In this document: positions 16,800 to 25,258 of the stretch, piece after piece
How positions within the stretch are numbered: position 1 is the first letter of the stretch
Layout: each line of letters begins with the position of its first letter
DNA from: Oligoflexales bacterium
Lineage (GTDB): Bacteria; Bdellovibrionota_B; Oligoflexia; Oligoflexales; RGVZ01
DNA length: 42,405 bases
Direction: 5' to 3'
Assembly: GCA_947479535.1 (NCBI GenBank)
Contig: CANJZQ010000019.1
Coordinates: 1 to 42,405, forward strand
Position numbers and translations under genes: made by a program
Notes under the pieces: generated by a model
Database searches by the model: none
Told to the model about the DNA's origin: nothing
Seen by the model: only the letters and a program-made list of their open reading frames with translations

Positions 16800-17549
16800 C
16801 TACAGCGTGGATATCCGGCGCTCATTTTTAGCCGAAATTTCCCCATGACCCTGCTGGTTGTGGGTTTTTTTATACCCGGGAAGGCCGCTAGCCGTTGGTT
16901 CGTGCGCCAACTTTTTGGCGGCAAGCAAAGCAGAGCGAAACGATTCAGCCCGATTGTCAGGCACCGGCACAAGCGTTCTCAAAAATTTTGCCCAAGCGAA
17001 TTCCTGAAATGGACGGTCGAGATCCTTGTAACAGCCTTCTTCCCGAAGGAGCCATGCCAGGCTGCGCTGCCGATCGTCCCTCAACCCCTTCAGGCGTTGC
17101 GGCAAATCTCTTGGTTTGATTGGTGCGTCATGTTCGTCGGCTAGATAGACCCAATTGCGTTTTTGCATGGCCTCCCAAAATTCACTTTCCGTTGATTCCG
17201 ACAGGTCGCCCAATGTCTTTGCAGGAGCCTTCGCTGCCATGACGCCGCGGGATTCGAGTTCAATGAGTGCGTAGCTGAGGTGATGTCCGTCAACCAGATG
17301 AACGTGTCCTTTTGGTCCGCGCGCGATCGAAATGGGATGTTCTTCCAGGTACTGCCGCCTCTCTGCGTCAGTCATGGATTCGAGTCCGGCGGCGCGGATG
17401 CGGGCTTCGGCGATGCCGATCGTCATTTGTCCGGGGCGAATGTCTGAGAGTGAAATCCATTCGGTCGGCGTTGTGCCGGCGAGTCCGGTTCCTGTCAGGA
17501 AGGCTGTCGCCCACATCGCGCTTAAAATTATGGTTTTTAACAAGTTCAA
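16800..17549 (-). CDS. Exported ParB-like (ParBc_2) protein
   Basis: 249 residues from a TTG at 17549, with GGGGG about seven bases upstream. A signal peptide (LKTIILSAMWATAFLTGTGLAG) precedes a domain resembling the putative ParB-like nuclease family PF08857: SLSDIRPGQMTIGIAEARIR, then ISIARGPKGHVHLVDGHHLSYAL with the His-rich motif at about residues 88-92, and a helical C-terminal part (WVYLADEHDAPIKPRDLP, FQEFAWAKFLRTL). The export signal means it does not act on the chromosome like true ParB. The last 25 or so residues, after GLPGY, are encoded by the terminator and 3' flank of the tRNA-Ser on the other strand and are probably not functional. The catalytic activity of this family is not established to my knowledge. 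Confidence 0.8.
   Translation of the reverse strand: MNLLKTIILSAMWATAFLTGTGLAGTTPTEWISLSDIRPGQMTIGIAEARIRAAGLESMTDAERRQYLEEHPISIARGPKGHVHLVDGHHLSYALIELESRGVMAAKAPAKTLGDLSESTESEFWEAMQKRNWVYLADEHDAPIKPRDLPQRLKGLRDDRQRSLAWLLREEGCYKDLDRPFQEFAWAKFLRTLVPVPDNRAESFRSALLAAKKLAHEPTASGLPGYKKTHNQQGHGEISAKNERRISTL
16842..16871 (+). terminator. Terminator of tRNA-Ser, inside the ParB-like gene
   Basis: CCCATGAC (16842-16849) pairs with GTTGTGGG (16857-16864) using two G-U pairs, loop CCTGCTG, followed by seven T. It lies 50 bases after the tRNA and within the 3' coding part of the opposite-strand gene. Confidence 0.75.
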
Positions 17550-17711
17550 AGTTCAACCCCCGGTTCAAGGATGGATTCTTGCAGTGAATGTTATCCGAAT
17601 CTTGTTTTTTTTAAAATCCGCCAATCGTGACTGCGTCGTCTGGAACTTGTTCCATCGGCTGGCGAACCGCTACAATTGAAGGACCGAACGAACAAATCGA
17701 GGCTCCACTCA

Positions 17712-19598
17712 ATGAATTTAAAAGTACGCGTTCAGATGAAACCACTGATCCTGGCAGCGTTATTTCTTGTCTCCTGCAAGAATCGCTCTCAGGTCGCTTC
17801 TCAAAAATCTGCCAGACTTCCTCCGGTGCTTGCTTCCTTGCGTGCGGGATGCGCCGGCGCGAGCTGCCATGGTGTGGTGTCAAAGGCAATCATGACAAGG
17901 TGGCAGCGGGAAACGCAGGCGGTGAACGACTGCCTTGTAAAAAACGGGCTGAAGCAAGGCGCGTTGCTTGCCGCTCAGAATCCCGAAAACCTTTCTGAAT
18001 GTTTCGAGGACTATCCGCAGGGTGCGGGCCTCTTCCGTACGTATTATCGCGCCCAGGACTTCGATGGGCTTTTGAGAAAAGCCAAACGGTCGGATGCCGA
18101 TGTCAATTACTTCCGATCGATGTCGATGCCAAATCCAGACAACGCAAATCGCGAGCAACTGGAATTTTCAAAGGATGAGGCCAGGCTCTGGGCGAACATT
18201 CAATGGTTCGTATCCCCGGAGGGGGTCGCGGCAATCGATAATTTGGCAGACGAAGACTTGGCGTCAAAAACCTGCATGTCGGACCGTATTTCCCGATCTC
18301 TGGTGGCGCACATTACAGAAAAATCGGCGAGTCCGTTCGCCAATTGGTGGTCGCGTAAAAATGTTGAAAACCAGCTTTCGATGTTCGCTTGCCCTGATCA
18401 ACGCAACGGAGCCTACAATCCGGCGGTCGATTGCTTCAAATCCTTTGGTCAGCCGGTTGATATCGCGGCGGCACAATCTTCTGGTGATGGCGAATCGCCA
18501 TTTCGGATCCTGAGCCTGCGGGATATGCCATCGGAAACTTATTATTGGATGCGTGTCTCGCCCGACGGGCGATTTGTCGGGAACGGCAGTTCCGAGGATC
18601 TGGATCCGGCAGGCGGCGGTTTCGAAGGGTTTGTTGACGACCTTGCAACACCGAACCGGCGCATCCTGATTCGCGCAAAGTACGATCCTGGATTCACGCC
18701 GGACAACGAATGGTTCATGTATCAAGGGGCCAACGGCGATCATGCCCAAGCTGCTTTTTGTCGGATGAGTGCCCTGTCGAGCCTTAACAAGATTGTGCCA
18801 TTGCCGCCCGTTTGCCTTGGAAAAACCGAAAAGGACGGTAGTCATATTCACCTCTACCAGAGCATTGGAGCCGACCCTGAAGGTGGCCCTTACGTCATCG
18901 CCCAGGGGGGATGGGAAAATGACAACGGAGGCAATTCGGCCAGCGGTGGAAGGCTCGTGTTCAACACGAATCCGCTGGTAAAACAGGGAAAGAATAATCT
19001 GAATCTTTTTGTTTTCGACGGTGCAGCATCAGGGCTGGCCGAAAGCATGACGTTCATGAATGAAGGCGATTGGGTCGTTTCGCCATCAACGAGACTTGTT
19101 GTTGGGCGATATGGTCAGGGCTCGTCGCAGCAGCACGGATACAGGATTCACTTGTTGAATGTCCAAGCCGACGGCGCCAAAAAGGCGGGATATTCCGTGA
19201 GTCAGAAAGTCGTGGGTGAAATCTGTAATGTCGAGCCAGAATCCAGGCTGCCTTGGTTCCGCGGTGGCAAGGTTCAGATTTCACTTGATGACCGTTTCAT
19301 GGGGACGCACAAATACAATTCTTCTGAAGGTTCGGACCTTGCTGATGGGTCGGCGGATATTCTTCTTTATGACACGTTGACCGGTAACTCCATGCAGGTC
19401 ACCAATATGCCCAAGGGCATGTATGCGCTCTATCCGTCATGGCGTTCTGATGGCTGGGTTTATTTTCTTGTGAGGGATCGCAGGGCAAACGCCGGCAAGG
19501 ATTATGTCGCCGCAACGAATGCTGCGCATTGGTTGGCCCAGCAGCCTGGCTCTAATATCGAGATCGTTGACGACAACAAGTTTGAGTCAGGAGAATGA
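17712..19598 (+). CDS. Lipoprotein with possible haem-c site and beta-propeller-like domain
   Basis: 628 residues from the ATG at 17712, which has CGAGG ten bases upstream. The signal MNLKVRVQMKPLILAALFLVSC ends in a lipobox at Cys22. Soon after comes GCAGASCHG, a C-x4-CH motif, and later SMSMPNPD, which could supply a Met ligand; C-x4-CH haem sites are known in tetrahaem cytochrome c3. The remaining 450 residues contain repeated DGRFVGNGS, NEWFMYQGAN, SLDDRFMGTHKYN and YPSWRSDGWVYFLV phrases resembling TolB/WD-type propeller blades. Its stop overlaps the next gene's first possible ATG (ATGA), so the two are translated together. Haem binding and propeller fold are inferred; I know no named family. 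Confidence 0.8.
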   Translation: MNLKVRVQMKPLILAALFLVSCKNRSQVASQKSARLPPVLASLRAGCAGASCHGVVSKAIMTRWQRETQAVNDCLVKNGLKQGALLAAQNPENLSECFEDYPQGAGLFRTYYRAQDFDGLLRKAKRSDADVNYFRSMSMPNPDNANREQLEFSKDEARLWANIQWFVSPEGVAAIDNLADEDLASKTCMSDRISRSLVAHITEKSASPFANWWSRKNVENQLSMFACPDQRNGAYNPAVDCFKSFGQPVDIAAAQSSGDGESPFRILSLRDMPSETYYWMRVSPDGRFVGNGSSEDLDPAGGGFEGFVDDLATPNRRILIRAKYDPGFTPDNEWFMYQGANGDHAQAAFCRMSALSSLNKIVPLPPVCLGKTEKDGSHIHLYQSIGADPEGGPYVIAQGGWENDNGGNSASGGRLVFNTNPLVKQGKNNLNLFVFDGAASGLAESMTFMNEGDWVVSPSTRLVVGRYGQGSSQQHGYRIHLLNVQADGAKKAGYSVSQKVVGEICNVEPESRLPWFRGGKVQISLDDRFMGTHKYNSSEGSDLADGSADILLYDTLTGNSMQVTNMPKGMYALYPSWRSDGWVYFLVRDRRANAGKDYVAATNAAHWLAQQPGSNIEIVDDNKFESGE

Positions 19599-19603
19599 GC
19601 GCC

Positions 19604-21130
19604 ATGCGTGTTTTCCGGTTTGGATCATTGATCCATTTTTCTTTTTTTGCCTGCATCACCGGCGTCGCTGGAATCGCAGGTGTTGGGATTTTAGCCTTTG
19701 GAATGCTTGCCAGCTGCAAAATGCGGCAGAGTGTCCCGTCCAGTCACGTCCGCGCGGCAAATGCCCCGCGTCCGGATAATGCGACTTTGGCCATGTTTGG
19801 TCGCTACTGTTCCGGATGCCACGCGGCTTACGGTGGCGGAGGCGACGCCGCATGGCGTGCAATCAGCAGTGATGCGGCGGAGATTGCTTCACGTCTGGAT
19901 TGGGATACAGCGGCCAAGGATCACATGATGCCGCCGCCGGATTCTGATCAGCGTGCCGACCTCGCCCGCGCCCCTGGTGACCGCGAAAAAATGCGTGCCG
20001 CAGTCAATGCTGCCCGTGGTGGCGGCATTGCCACGGATTTGCCACTGGACCGCATTCAATTGCCGCCCGGCTTTAAAATCAGCGTTTGGGCCGTGGTTCC
20101 TGGGGCACGCTCTATGACCATGGGGGACGATGGAACGGTCTACGTTGGGTCGGGTGGACTCGGTGGACGTCATAAAAAAGTTTACGCAGTACAAGACAAA
20201 GATCGCAATGGAACTGGCGAAAGCGTCACAATCATACGGGACTTTGACAAAACAGATGCCGGAGACGATCTGGCAGTCCCCAACGGAGTGGCATTCAGAA
20301 ACGGTGCTCTCTATGTCGGATTGGTCAATCGCATCCTGCGGTTTGACCGGATTGCGTCCACGTTTGCGCAAAATCCAGGTCCTGCGATCGAGGGCGTTCG
20401 CTTTCCGGACGAGGGTTATCACGGTTGGAAGTTCATCGGCTTTGGCCCGGACGGGCGTATGTATGTCCCCGTCGGGGCGAACGGCAACATGACTTCCGAT
20501 CCGGACGAGTACGCGCTGATATACAGGCTCAGTGAAGACCTCACGAGTAAGGAAGTTTTCGCCAAAGGGGTGCGCAACTCTGTCGGTTTCGATTGGCATC
20601 CTGAAACAGGCGAGATGTGGCTCACCGACAACGGTCGTGACAATCTCAAAATCGGAAATCAAGGTTCCGATGATATCCCGCCGGATGAACTAAACCGGGC
20701 GCCACGTGCCGGGATGAATTTTGGCCATCCGTTTTGTCATGGTGGTGACATTCCGGAGCCTGATCCGCAATATTCAAAGTATGGCAATTGCGCTGATGCC
20801 ACGCCTCCGGTTCAGAAATTGGGTCCGCACGTTGCAGCCTTGGGAATGCGTTTTTATACGGGCAGCAATTTCCCGCAGGAATTCCGTAATCAGGTTTTCA
20901 TCGCCGAGCATGGATCCTGGAATCGTTCGAAGCGGATCGGATACCGGGTCTCTTTGGTCCGTCTGGATGGAAACCAAGCGGTCTCGTATGAGGATTTTGC
21001 TTCCGGATGGTTGTCCGCGGAAGGAGACCGCTGGGGCCGTCCCGTTGATGTTCAAGTCGCTCCGGATGGTGCCATGCTCGTATCCGACGACATGGCGGGC
21101 GTGATTTACCGGATTACCTACGAGCCGTAA
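19604..21130 (+). CDS. Cytochrome c-fused sugar (sorbosone-type) dehydrogenase-like lipoprotein
   Basis: 508 residues. The ATG at 19604 is preferred because AGGAG lies ten bases upstream; another ATG at 19595 is only one base from it. A hydrophobic N-terminus leads to a lipobox (MLASC). The haem-c domain has CSGCH and the Met-ligand motif DHMMPPPDSD. From about residue 145 a six-bladed propeller of the PQQ-dependent soluble glucose/L-sorbosone dehydrogenase family follows: LPPGFKISVWAVVPGARSM, DGTVYVGS, PNGVAFRNGALYVG, GVRNSVGFDWHPETGEMW, TDNGRDN, RPVDVQVAPDGAMLVSDD. It would oxidise a sugar or aldehyde in the periplasm and pass electrons through its haem. Substrate and cofactor are not determined by the sequence. 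Confidence 0.88.
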   Translation: MRVFRFGSLIHFSFFACITGVAGIAGVGILAFGMLASCKMRQSVPSSHVRAANAPRPDNATLAMFGRYCSGCHAAYGGGGDAAWRAISSDAAEIASRLDWDTAAKDHMMPPPDSDQRADLARAPGDREKMRAAVNAARGGGIATDLPLDRIQLPPGFKISVWAVVPGARSMTMGDDGTVYVGSGGLGGRHKKVYAVQDKDRNGTGESVTIIRDFDKTDAGDDLAVPNGVAFRNGALYVGLVNRILRFDRIASTFAQNPGPAIEGVRFPDEGYHGWKFIGFGPDGRMYVPVGANGNMTSDPDEYALIYRLSEDLTSKEVFAKGVRNSVGFDWHPETGEMWLTDNGRDNLKIGNQGSDDIPPDELNRAPRAGMNFGHPFCHGGDIPEPDPQYSKYGNCADATPPVQKLGPHVAALGMRFYTGSNFPQEFRNQVFIAEHGSWNRSKRIGYRVSLVRLDGNQAVSYEDFASGWLSAEGDRWGRPVDVQVAPDGAMLVSDDMAGVIYRITYEP

Positions 21131-21152
21131 ACGCACACTGCCCAATCTTAGG

Positions 21153-21266
21153 AAAGGATCCTTCGCTGCGCTCCAGCCTGTCGGAGAAATCGACCTGTCA
21201 TTCTGAGGGCGAAGGCCGAAGAATCCTTTCTTAATCCGTCATCCTGAGCGCAGCGAAGGATCTTTT
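21153..21266. repeat. Interspersed repeat with long inverted arms
   Basis: AAAGGATCCTTCGCTGCGCT begins at 21153 and its near-exact inverse (AGCGCAGCGAAGGATCTTTT) ends at 21266; 20 of 21 bases match over the arms. The interior holds a related element, gtcattctgagggcgaagg with gaagaatcc, at about 21197-21226. Transcribed on either strand it would fold into a large hairpin between convergent genes. Confidence 0.85.
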
Positions 21267-21400
21267 CTTACGCATTCGCGTTCTGCAATGTTCTAAAAAA
21301 TTTGAAACACAAAACGCTATCGCCTGCCTCATTTTTCATCGTCACAGTGACGGTATAAAAATAGGCAGGGCGGGGTGGCTGAAATTTAATAGCAAAGAAA

Positions 21401-21573
21401 GGATCCTTCGCTAACGCTCAGGATGACGAGACGCCGCTCAGGATGACGAGACGCCGCTCAGGATGACGAGACGCCGTTCAGGATGACGAGGCGCAGCTCA
21501 GGATGACGAGACGCCGCTCAGGATGACGAGACGCCGCTCAGGATGACGAGACGCCGCTCAGGATGACGGAGAG
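21401..21573. repeat. Tandem repeat, eight copies of a 20 bp unit
   Basis: Following the header aaaggatccttcgctaacg, the unit ctcaggatgacgagacgccg recurs every 20 bases from 21417 to 21573, with minor changes in copies four and five (gttca, gaggcgca). The array ends three bases before the uppP stop codon. It shares the core ctcaggatgacg and the header with the array at 2690-2816 but has a different spacer. Confidence 0.93.
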
Positions 21574-21576
21574 CCG

Positions 21577-22371
21577 TTAATAAAGAAGGAGAAGGATGAT
21601 GGCAAGGCCGGCTCGGTAAACCATGAACCAGAAGAAACCATTGGTCCGGATGAACTTCATTAAGAAGCGGATTGCAAAACATCCGGATGCGAAAGAGACC
21701 AGAGTCCCCACATAAAGGACTGGATCGCCAAGGTACTGGGCGATCTCCCGCATTTCAAGAAGGGCTGCGCCAAACATGGCGGGAGTGCCCAGAAGAAACG
21801 AAAATCTGGCGGCATCGCCCCGCGCGAATCCAAGAAAGCGTCCGGCAATGATTGTGGATCCGCTGCGGGATACCCCGGGGATCAGGGACAGTGCCTGGGC
21901 GGTGCCAATGATGATTCCGTCTTTGATTGTCAGCTCTTCCAAGCGGCGCGAGGATGGGCGGGTCTTGTCGGACCACCAGAGCAGAACTCCCACCAGAGCC
22001 AGTGGCAGGATGACAATTTGGGGGTGATGCAGTTTCTCTTCGATGATCCTGTGAAATTTCAGGCCGATGATGCCTGCCGGGATTGATCCAAGGAGGATGG
22101 CCGGCAACAAGACGTCCGAACCAAAGGATTTCGTGCCGGACGAAACCCGGCGTGCAAGAGACCGTCCCATGGCGAGCCAATCGTTGAAGAAATAGACCAG
22201 TACGGCCATGACCGTGCCAATGTGCAGGGCGACGTTGATGGCCAGGGGCAAAGGCTTGCCTGACATCATTTCAGACACAACGATCAGATGTGCAGAGCTG
22301 GAGACGGGGAGTAATTCCGTCAGGCCTTGAACGAGGCCCAAGACGATTCCCAGAATTAAATCTTGATTCAT
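21577..22371 (-). CDS. uppP: Undecaprenyl-diphosphatase
   Basis: 264 residues, normal for UppP/BacA, the membrane phosphatase that recycles undecaprenyl diphosphate for peptidoglycan and other envelope polymers. The signature GLTELLPVSSSAHL (residues about 16-29) and PGVSRSGSTI (near 170-179) hold the active-site Glu, Ser and Arg residues. About eight hydrophobic segments are visible. The start at MNQDLILGIVLG is set by the family; an upstream in-frame ATG would add a non-conserved extension. The gene is divergent from a small membrane protein gene and its 3' end abuts the repeat array. Confidence 0.96.
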   Translation of the reverse strand: MNQDLILGIVLGLVQGLTELLPVSSSAHLIVVSEMMSGKPLPLAINVALHIGTVMAVLVYFFNDWLAMGRSLARRVSSGTKSFGSDVLLPAILLGSIPAGIIGLKFHRIIEEKLHHPQIVILPLALVGVLLWWSDKTRPSSRRLEELTIKDGIIIGTAQALSLIPGVSRSGSTIIAGRFLGFARGDAARFSFLLGTPAMFGAALLEMREIAQYLGDPVLYVGTLVSFASGCFAIRFLMKFIRTNGFFWFMVYRAGLAIILLLLY

Positions 22372-22454
22372 GGTGCTTTCGCTTCTTGACTGGATGTTTG
22401 AGAGGAATCTTAATATGGAGTGGGCTACGAGTCGAGGTCCCATGAGGAGGTTTC

Positions 22455-22715
22455 ATGTCCCAAGTGATCGTTACTGATGATGTTTTGAACATCAAGCGTG
22501 AAGAATCAAAGCGTCAGGAGCACAAAATCGACCGCGAGTCGGCGTTTGCACACTGGCGTCGCAATGACATCACGGGTCGTGATCCTGTGGCTGCTGTGAT
22601 CGGCGTGCTGGCGATGCCAGTCGTCTTGTTTTGGTCTTTGGTCGCAGGATGCATCACGTTTTCATTTACCGTGATGGTTGGTTTGTTCAAAGTCTTGGGC
22701 AAGCTTTTTCGCTGA
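22455..22715 (+). CDS. Small membrane protein of unknown function
   Basis: 86 residues with a perfect ribosome-binding site (GAGGAGG) six bases before the ATG. The N-terminal half is charged (NIKREESKRQEHKIDRES, HWRRND); the C-terminal half has one long or two short membrane segments (VAAVIGVLAMPVVLFWSLVA, FSFTVMVGLFKVLGKLF). A strong terminator follows within 20 bases. It stands alone between uppP and the YtfJ-like gene. I recognise no family, but the signals around it make it a real gene. Confidence 0.8.
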   Translation: MSQVIVTDDVLNIKREESKRQEHKIDRESAFAHWRRNDITGRDPVAAVIGVLAMPVVLFWSLVAGCITFSFTVMVGLFKVLGKLFR

Positions 22716-22723
22716 GATTGTAT

Positions 22724-22762
22724 AAAAAAAGAAGGGCAGCCTCCTTGGCCGCCCTCTTTTTC
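22724..22762. terminator. Bidirectional terminator between convergent genes
   Basis: AGGGCAGCC (22733-22741) pairs with GGCCGCCCT (22747-22755) with one mismatch, loop TCCTT. A run of A precedes it and a run of T follows, so it serves both the small membrane protein gene and the YtfJ-like gene. Confidence 0.88.
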
Positions 22763-22767
22763 ATTCT

Positions 22768-23355
22768 TTATATTTTCGCTTTTTCCCCTGCAACCACTAA
22801 GTTTTTCTTGATCAATTCGATGATGGCAGTGATCTCGTCGGCAGATGGTTTACCGGTCTTGCGATAGATCAGTTCGCCTTTCTGATTGAAGATGATGAAA
22901 TTATAGGCATCATCCTTTAGGCCCCACTCCTTCACCAGATATTTGGTGAAATCCTTGGCATAAGTCGTCGTTGGGAACTTCTTTTGCTTTGCAGAGAGGG
23001 TGATGCCAATCATGAAATTCGGCAGGACGGTTGCTTTCATGTTGATGAGTGCCGATGAGTCGACTTGTCCAATCTTGAACTTTTGGGCATCAAGGGCGTC
23101 TTCCAAGGCCTCGCCGTCGCTCCGCTCGTCAGGGTCGACATAAAACACGAGATGAATCTTGCCGAGGTAATTCCTGTAGTCCCAGGGGGTGCCATCAAGC
23201 TTTCCGCCATTTTCCCCATCCAGCAGCAGTTCTGGCGGCCTTGAGCCTTCTCTCAGTAATTCCAGAGGCGCGTCACCTGCAACGGCACCGCTGTTGAATG
23301 AAAGGGCAAGGCCAATCATCAGTCCGGTTATCCGGAAAATTTGCTGGCAACCCAT
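22768..23355 (-). CDS. YtfJ-like periplasmic thioredoxin-fold protein
   Basis: 195 residues with a signal peptide (ITGLMIGLALSFNSGAVAG). The body matches the YtfJ family pattern: a GKIHLVFYVDPDERSDGEAL strand, then FPTTTYAKDFTKYLVKEWGL, AYNFIIFNQKGELIYRKTGKP and SADEITAIIELIKKNL. YtfJ proteins have a thioredoxin-like fold without a CxxC redox pair, and their function is poorly known; no CxxC is present here either. AAGGAG lies nine bases before the ATG at 23355. It ends five bases after the shared terminator. Confidence 0.82.
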   Translation of the reverse strand: MGCQQIFRITGLMIGLALSFNSGAVAGDAPLELLREGSRPPELLLDGENGGKLDGTPWDYRNYLGKIHLVFYVDPDERSDGEALEDALDAQKFKIGQVDSSALINMKATVLPNFMIGITLSAKQKKFPTTTYAKDFTKYLVKEWGLKDDAYNFIIFNQKGELIYRKTGKPSADEITAIIELIKKNLVVAGEKAKI

Positions 23356-23595
23356 GGCGGTTTCTCCTTTGAGGTCAAAGCAGGATGATCTTGATTCGTC
23401 TGACCTTCAAGTCTTCCAGAGGAGGGGTGCAGAATCCAGATGATTAAATTGATGAATTGCCAAATTGATGGCCTTTGGCCTGCGGAGCCGCAGCCTTCAA
23501 GATGCGGACGGTGCCTTGGGATGGGCACGAAAAAGGCAGTAATTTAAGAAGTTGAAGGATTCCTGCCGATTCCTTAAGAAGGACGACAGCAGTCC

Positions 23596-24816
23596 ATGGG
23601 AGTGAATCATTTGAAGAACAGAAACGGCGAAAAAATTATGGCAAAGCCGACGGTGAAGGCGGCCTCATTGCAGGCGCGTCACCAGGATATTTCGCCCGAC
23701 GCAGAATCTACACCAGTTGGGCGTGGTTCTTCTGGTCGCAGGGAGATGACCTCCAGTTCCGCAGTCCTCGAGGGGGTGCTGGAGTCTGTCTCTGGTTCCA
23801 AGCTGCTCATTTGCATTCGCGGGTATCCAGATCCAGACAACATTGGATCTTCCCTGGCCCTGCAGTGGCTGGCCCGGCAACACGGAATTGAATCCCGGAT
23901 CATTCACTTTGAGGAAATTTCGCACCACGAGAACCGGGCCCTGGTGAAGAAGCTCGATATCGAACTCGACGAATGGCAGGACAATTTTGATTGTTCGAAG
24001 TTTGGCTACTATGCCATCACGGATTCGCAAACGGCAGAACTTCCAATCAAACTGCCTTCCACCTGCCAGCTGTTGGCGTTCGTGGATCATCACAAACCGT
24101 TGGGCAACATCCAGGGCAAGTTTGTCGACATTCGCGAGAATTCCGGGTCGACCTCTGCCATTTTTGCCGAATACCTCATGGAAAGTCCAAATCGCTTTGA
24201 GGGTCCTTCCCCCGAAGTGACCAAGATAGCGACCGCGCTCATGCACGGCATCCGCTCCGATACGGACAACTTCGTCAATGCCACCATGATTGATTACCGG
24301 GCGAGCGAGTTCCTTTCCAACTTCGTTGACAAGGACCTTTTGGCGCTGATTTCACGCCAGTCCATTCCTGCAAAAACAATGGATTTGACTCAGATTGCCC
24401 TTCAGAGAAAGGACATCCGGAGTACGTTCATGTTCTCCGGGGTTGGCTTCGTGCGGGATGAGGACCGGGACGGGATCGGTCAGTGCGCGGACTATTTATT
24501 GCACCGCGAGGGCATTGAAACCGTGATCGTTTACGGTGTGGTCGGGAACGAATACATTGACGGGTCTTTGCGGACGAAGTCCCACACCCTCGATCCAGAC
24601 AAGTGGTTGAAGGACGTTTTTGGCCAAGACAACGATGGCAATTACTACGGCGGCGGCCGCAAGGACAAAGGGGGATTTCAGATCCCGCTGGGATTTTTTG
24701 CAAGCTGCTCCGACAAGGAATTGCTCTGGATTCTCATCAAGAAGACGATTGACGAACTTTTCTACGACAAGATCGGTATCGAAGGTAAGCCGTCCATGGA
24801 TGGTGAGGGGGGCTGA
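23596..24816 (+). CDS. DHH-family phosphoesterase (NrnA-like)
   Basis: 406 residues. The DHH domain holds DPDNIGSSLALQWLA (motif I, near residues 78-92), AITDSQT (motif II), FVDHHKPLG (the DHH motif, near residue 155) and GIRSDTDNF (motif IV), which bind two Mn or Mg ions. A C-terminal DHHA1-like domain ends with GGRKDKGGFQIPLGFF. Relatives degrade short RNAs (nanoRNase) or cyclic dinucleotide-derived pNpN; the exact substrate here is not known. The start is uncertain: ATG at 23596 has AAGGA at a long distance, and ATG at 23638 has none. The first 50 residues are low in conservation-like features. It stands alone, convergent with cutA. Confidence 0.88.
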   Translation: MGVNHLKNRNGEKIMAKPTVKAASLQARHQDISPDAESTPVGRGSSGRREMTSSSAVLEGVLESVSGSKLLICIRGYPDPDNIGSSLALQWLARQHGIESRIIHFEEISHHENRALVKKLDIELDEWQDNFDCSKFGYYAITDSQTAELPIKLPSTCQLLAFVDHHKPLGNIQGKFVDIRENSGSTSAIFAEYLMESPNRFEGPSPEVTKIATALMHGIRSDTDNFVNATMIDYRASEFLSNFVDKDLLALISRQSIPAKTMDLTQIALQRKDIRSTFMFSGVGFVRDEDRDGIGQCADYLLHREGIETVIVYGVVGNEYIDGSLRTKSHTLDPDKWLKDVFGQDNDGNYYGGGRKDKGGFQIPLGFFASCSDKELLWILIKKTIDELFYDKIGIEGKPSMDGEGG

Positions 24817-24837
24817 TCGATTTTGGGATTTATCCTG

Positions 24838-25167
24838 TCAGCTCCGGCGATCTTTTACCTGTGATTCAATCCAGTCCAGGAATTTCTGGCTGCCGCCGGA
24901 CAAAGGAAGTGCGACGACGCATGGATTGTCCGATGGATGGCGGGTGGTGATGAACGCGGTCAGGTCCGGAATCATCTCCTCGGTTGTTTTGAAAACCATG
25001 ACGACTTCCTGGTCTTCGTGAACCTGTCCCTTCCATTCGTAAACGGAGGTCATTCCAGGAATCATGTTGCAGCATGCTGCGAGTCCGGACTTGATCGTGC
25101 TGTGCGCCAGTTTCAGTGCCGTGTCAGCGTCAGGTGCAGTGGCATAGACAAAACTTGTGCTTTTCAT
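24838..25167 (-). CDS. cutA: Divalent-cation tolerance protein CutA
   Basis: 109 residues, the usual length. The family signature [18 protein letters not shown] (residues about 30-47), [11 protein letters not shown] and the C-terminal [13 protein letters not shown] with FLDWI are present. CutA forms very stable trimers and is linked to copper tolerance and signalling, but its biochemical role is unclear. The start at 25167 has GGAG nine bases upstream. It is divergent from folE. Confidence 0.95.
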   Translation of the reverse strand: MKSTSFVYATAPDADTALKLAHSTIKSGLAACCNMIPGMTSVYEWKGQVHEDQEVVMVFKTTEEMIPDLTAFITTRHPSDNPCVVALPLSGGSQKFLDWIESQVKDRRS

Positions 25168-25258
25168 GAACAGGCACTCCAAAAAATTTATTGTAACATT
25201 TTCAGATCGGAAGCCGATCCAAACAGGCGTAACGTCAAAGTTTTCCGGGAGAATTATT

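Noticed and set aside
21401-21573. CRISPR array
   Set aside because: The units are contiguous without unique spacers, and no cas genes are present; likewise for 2690-2816.
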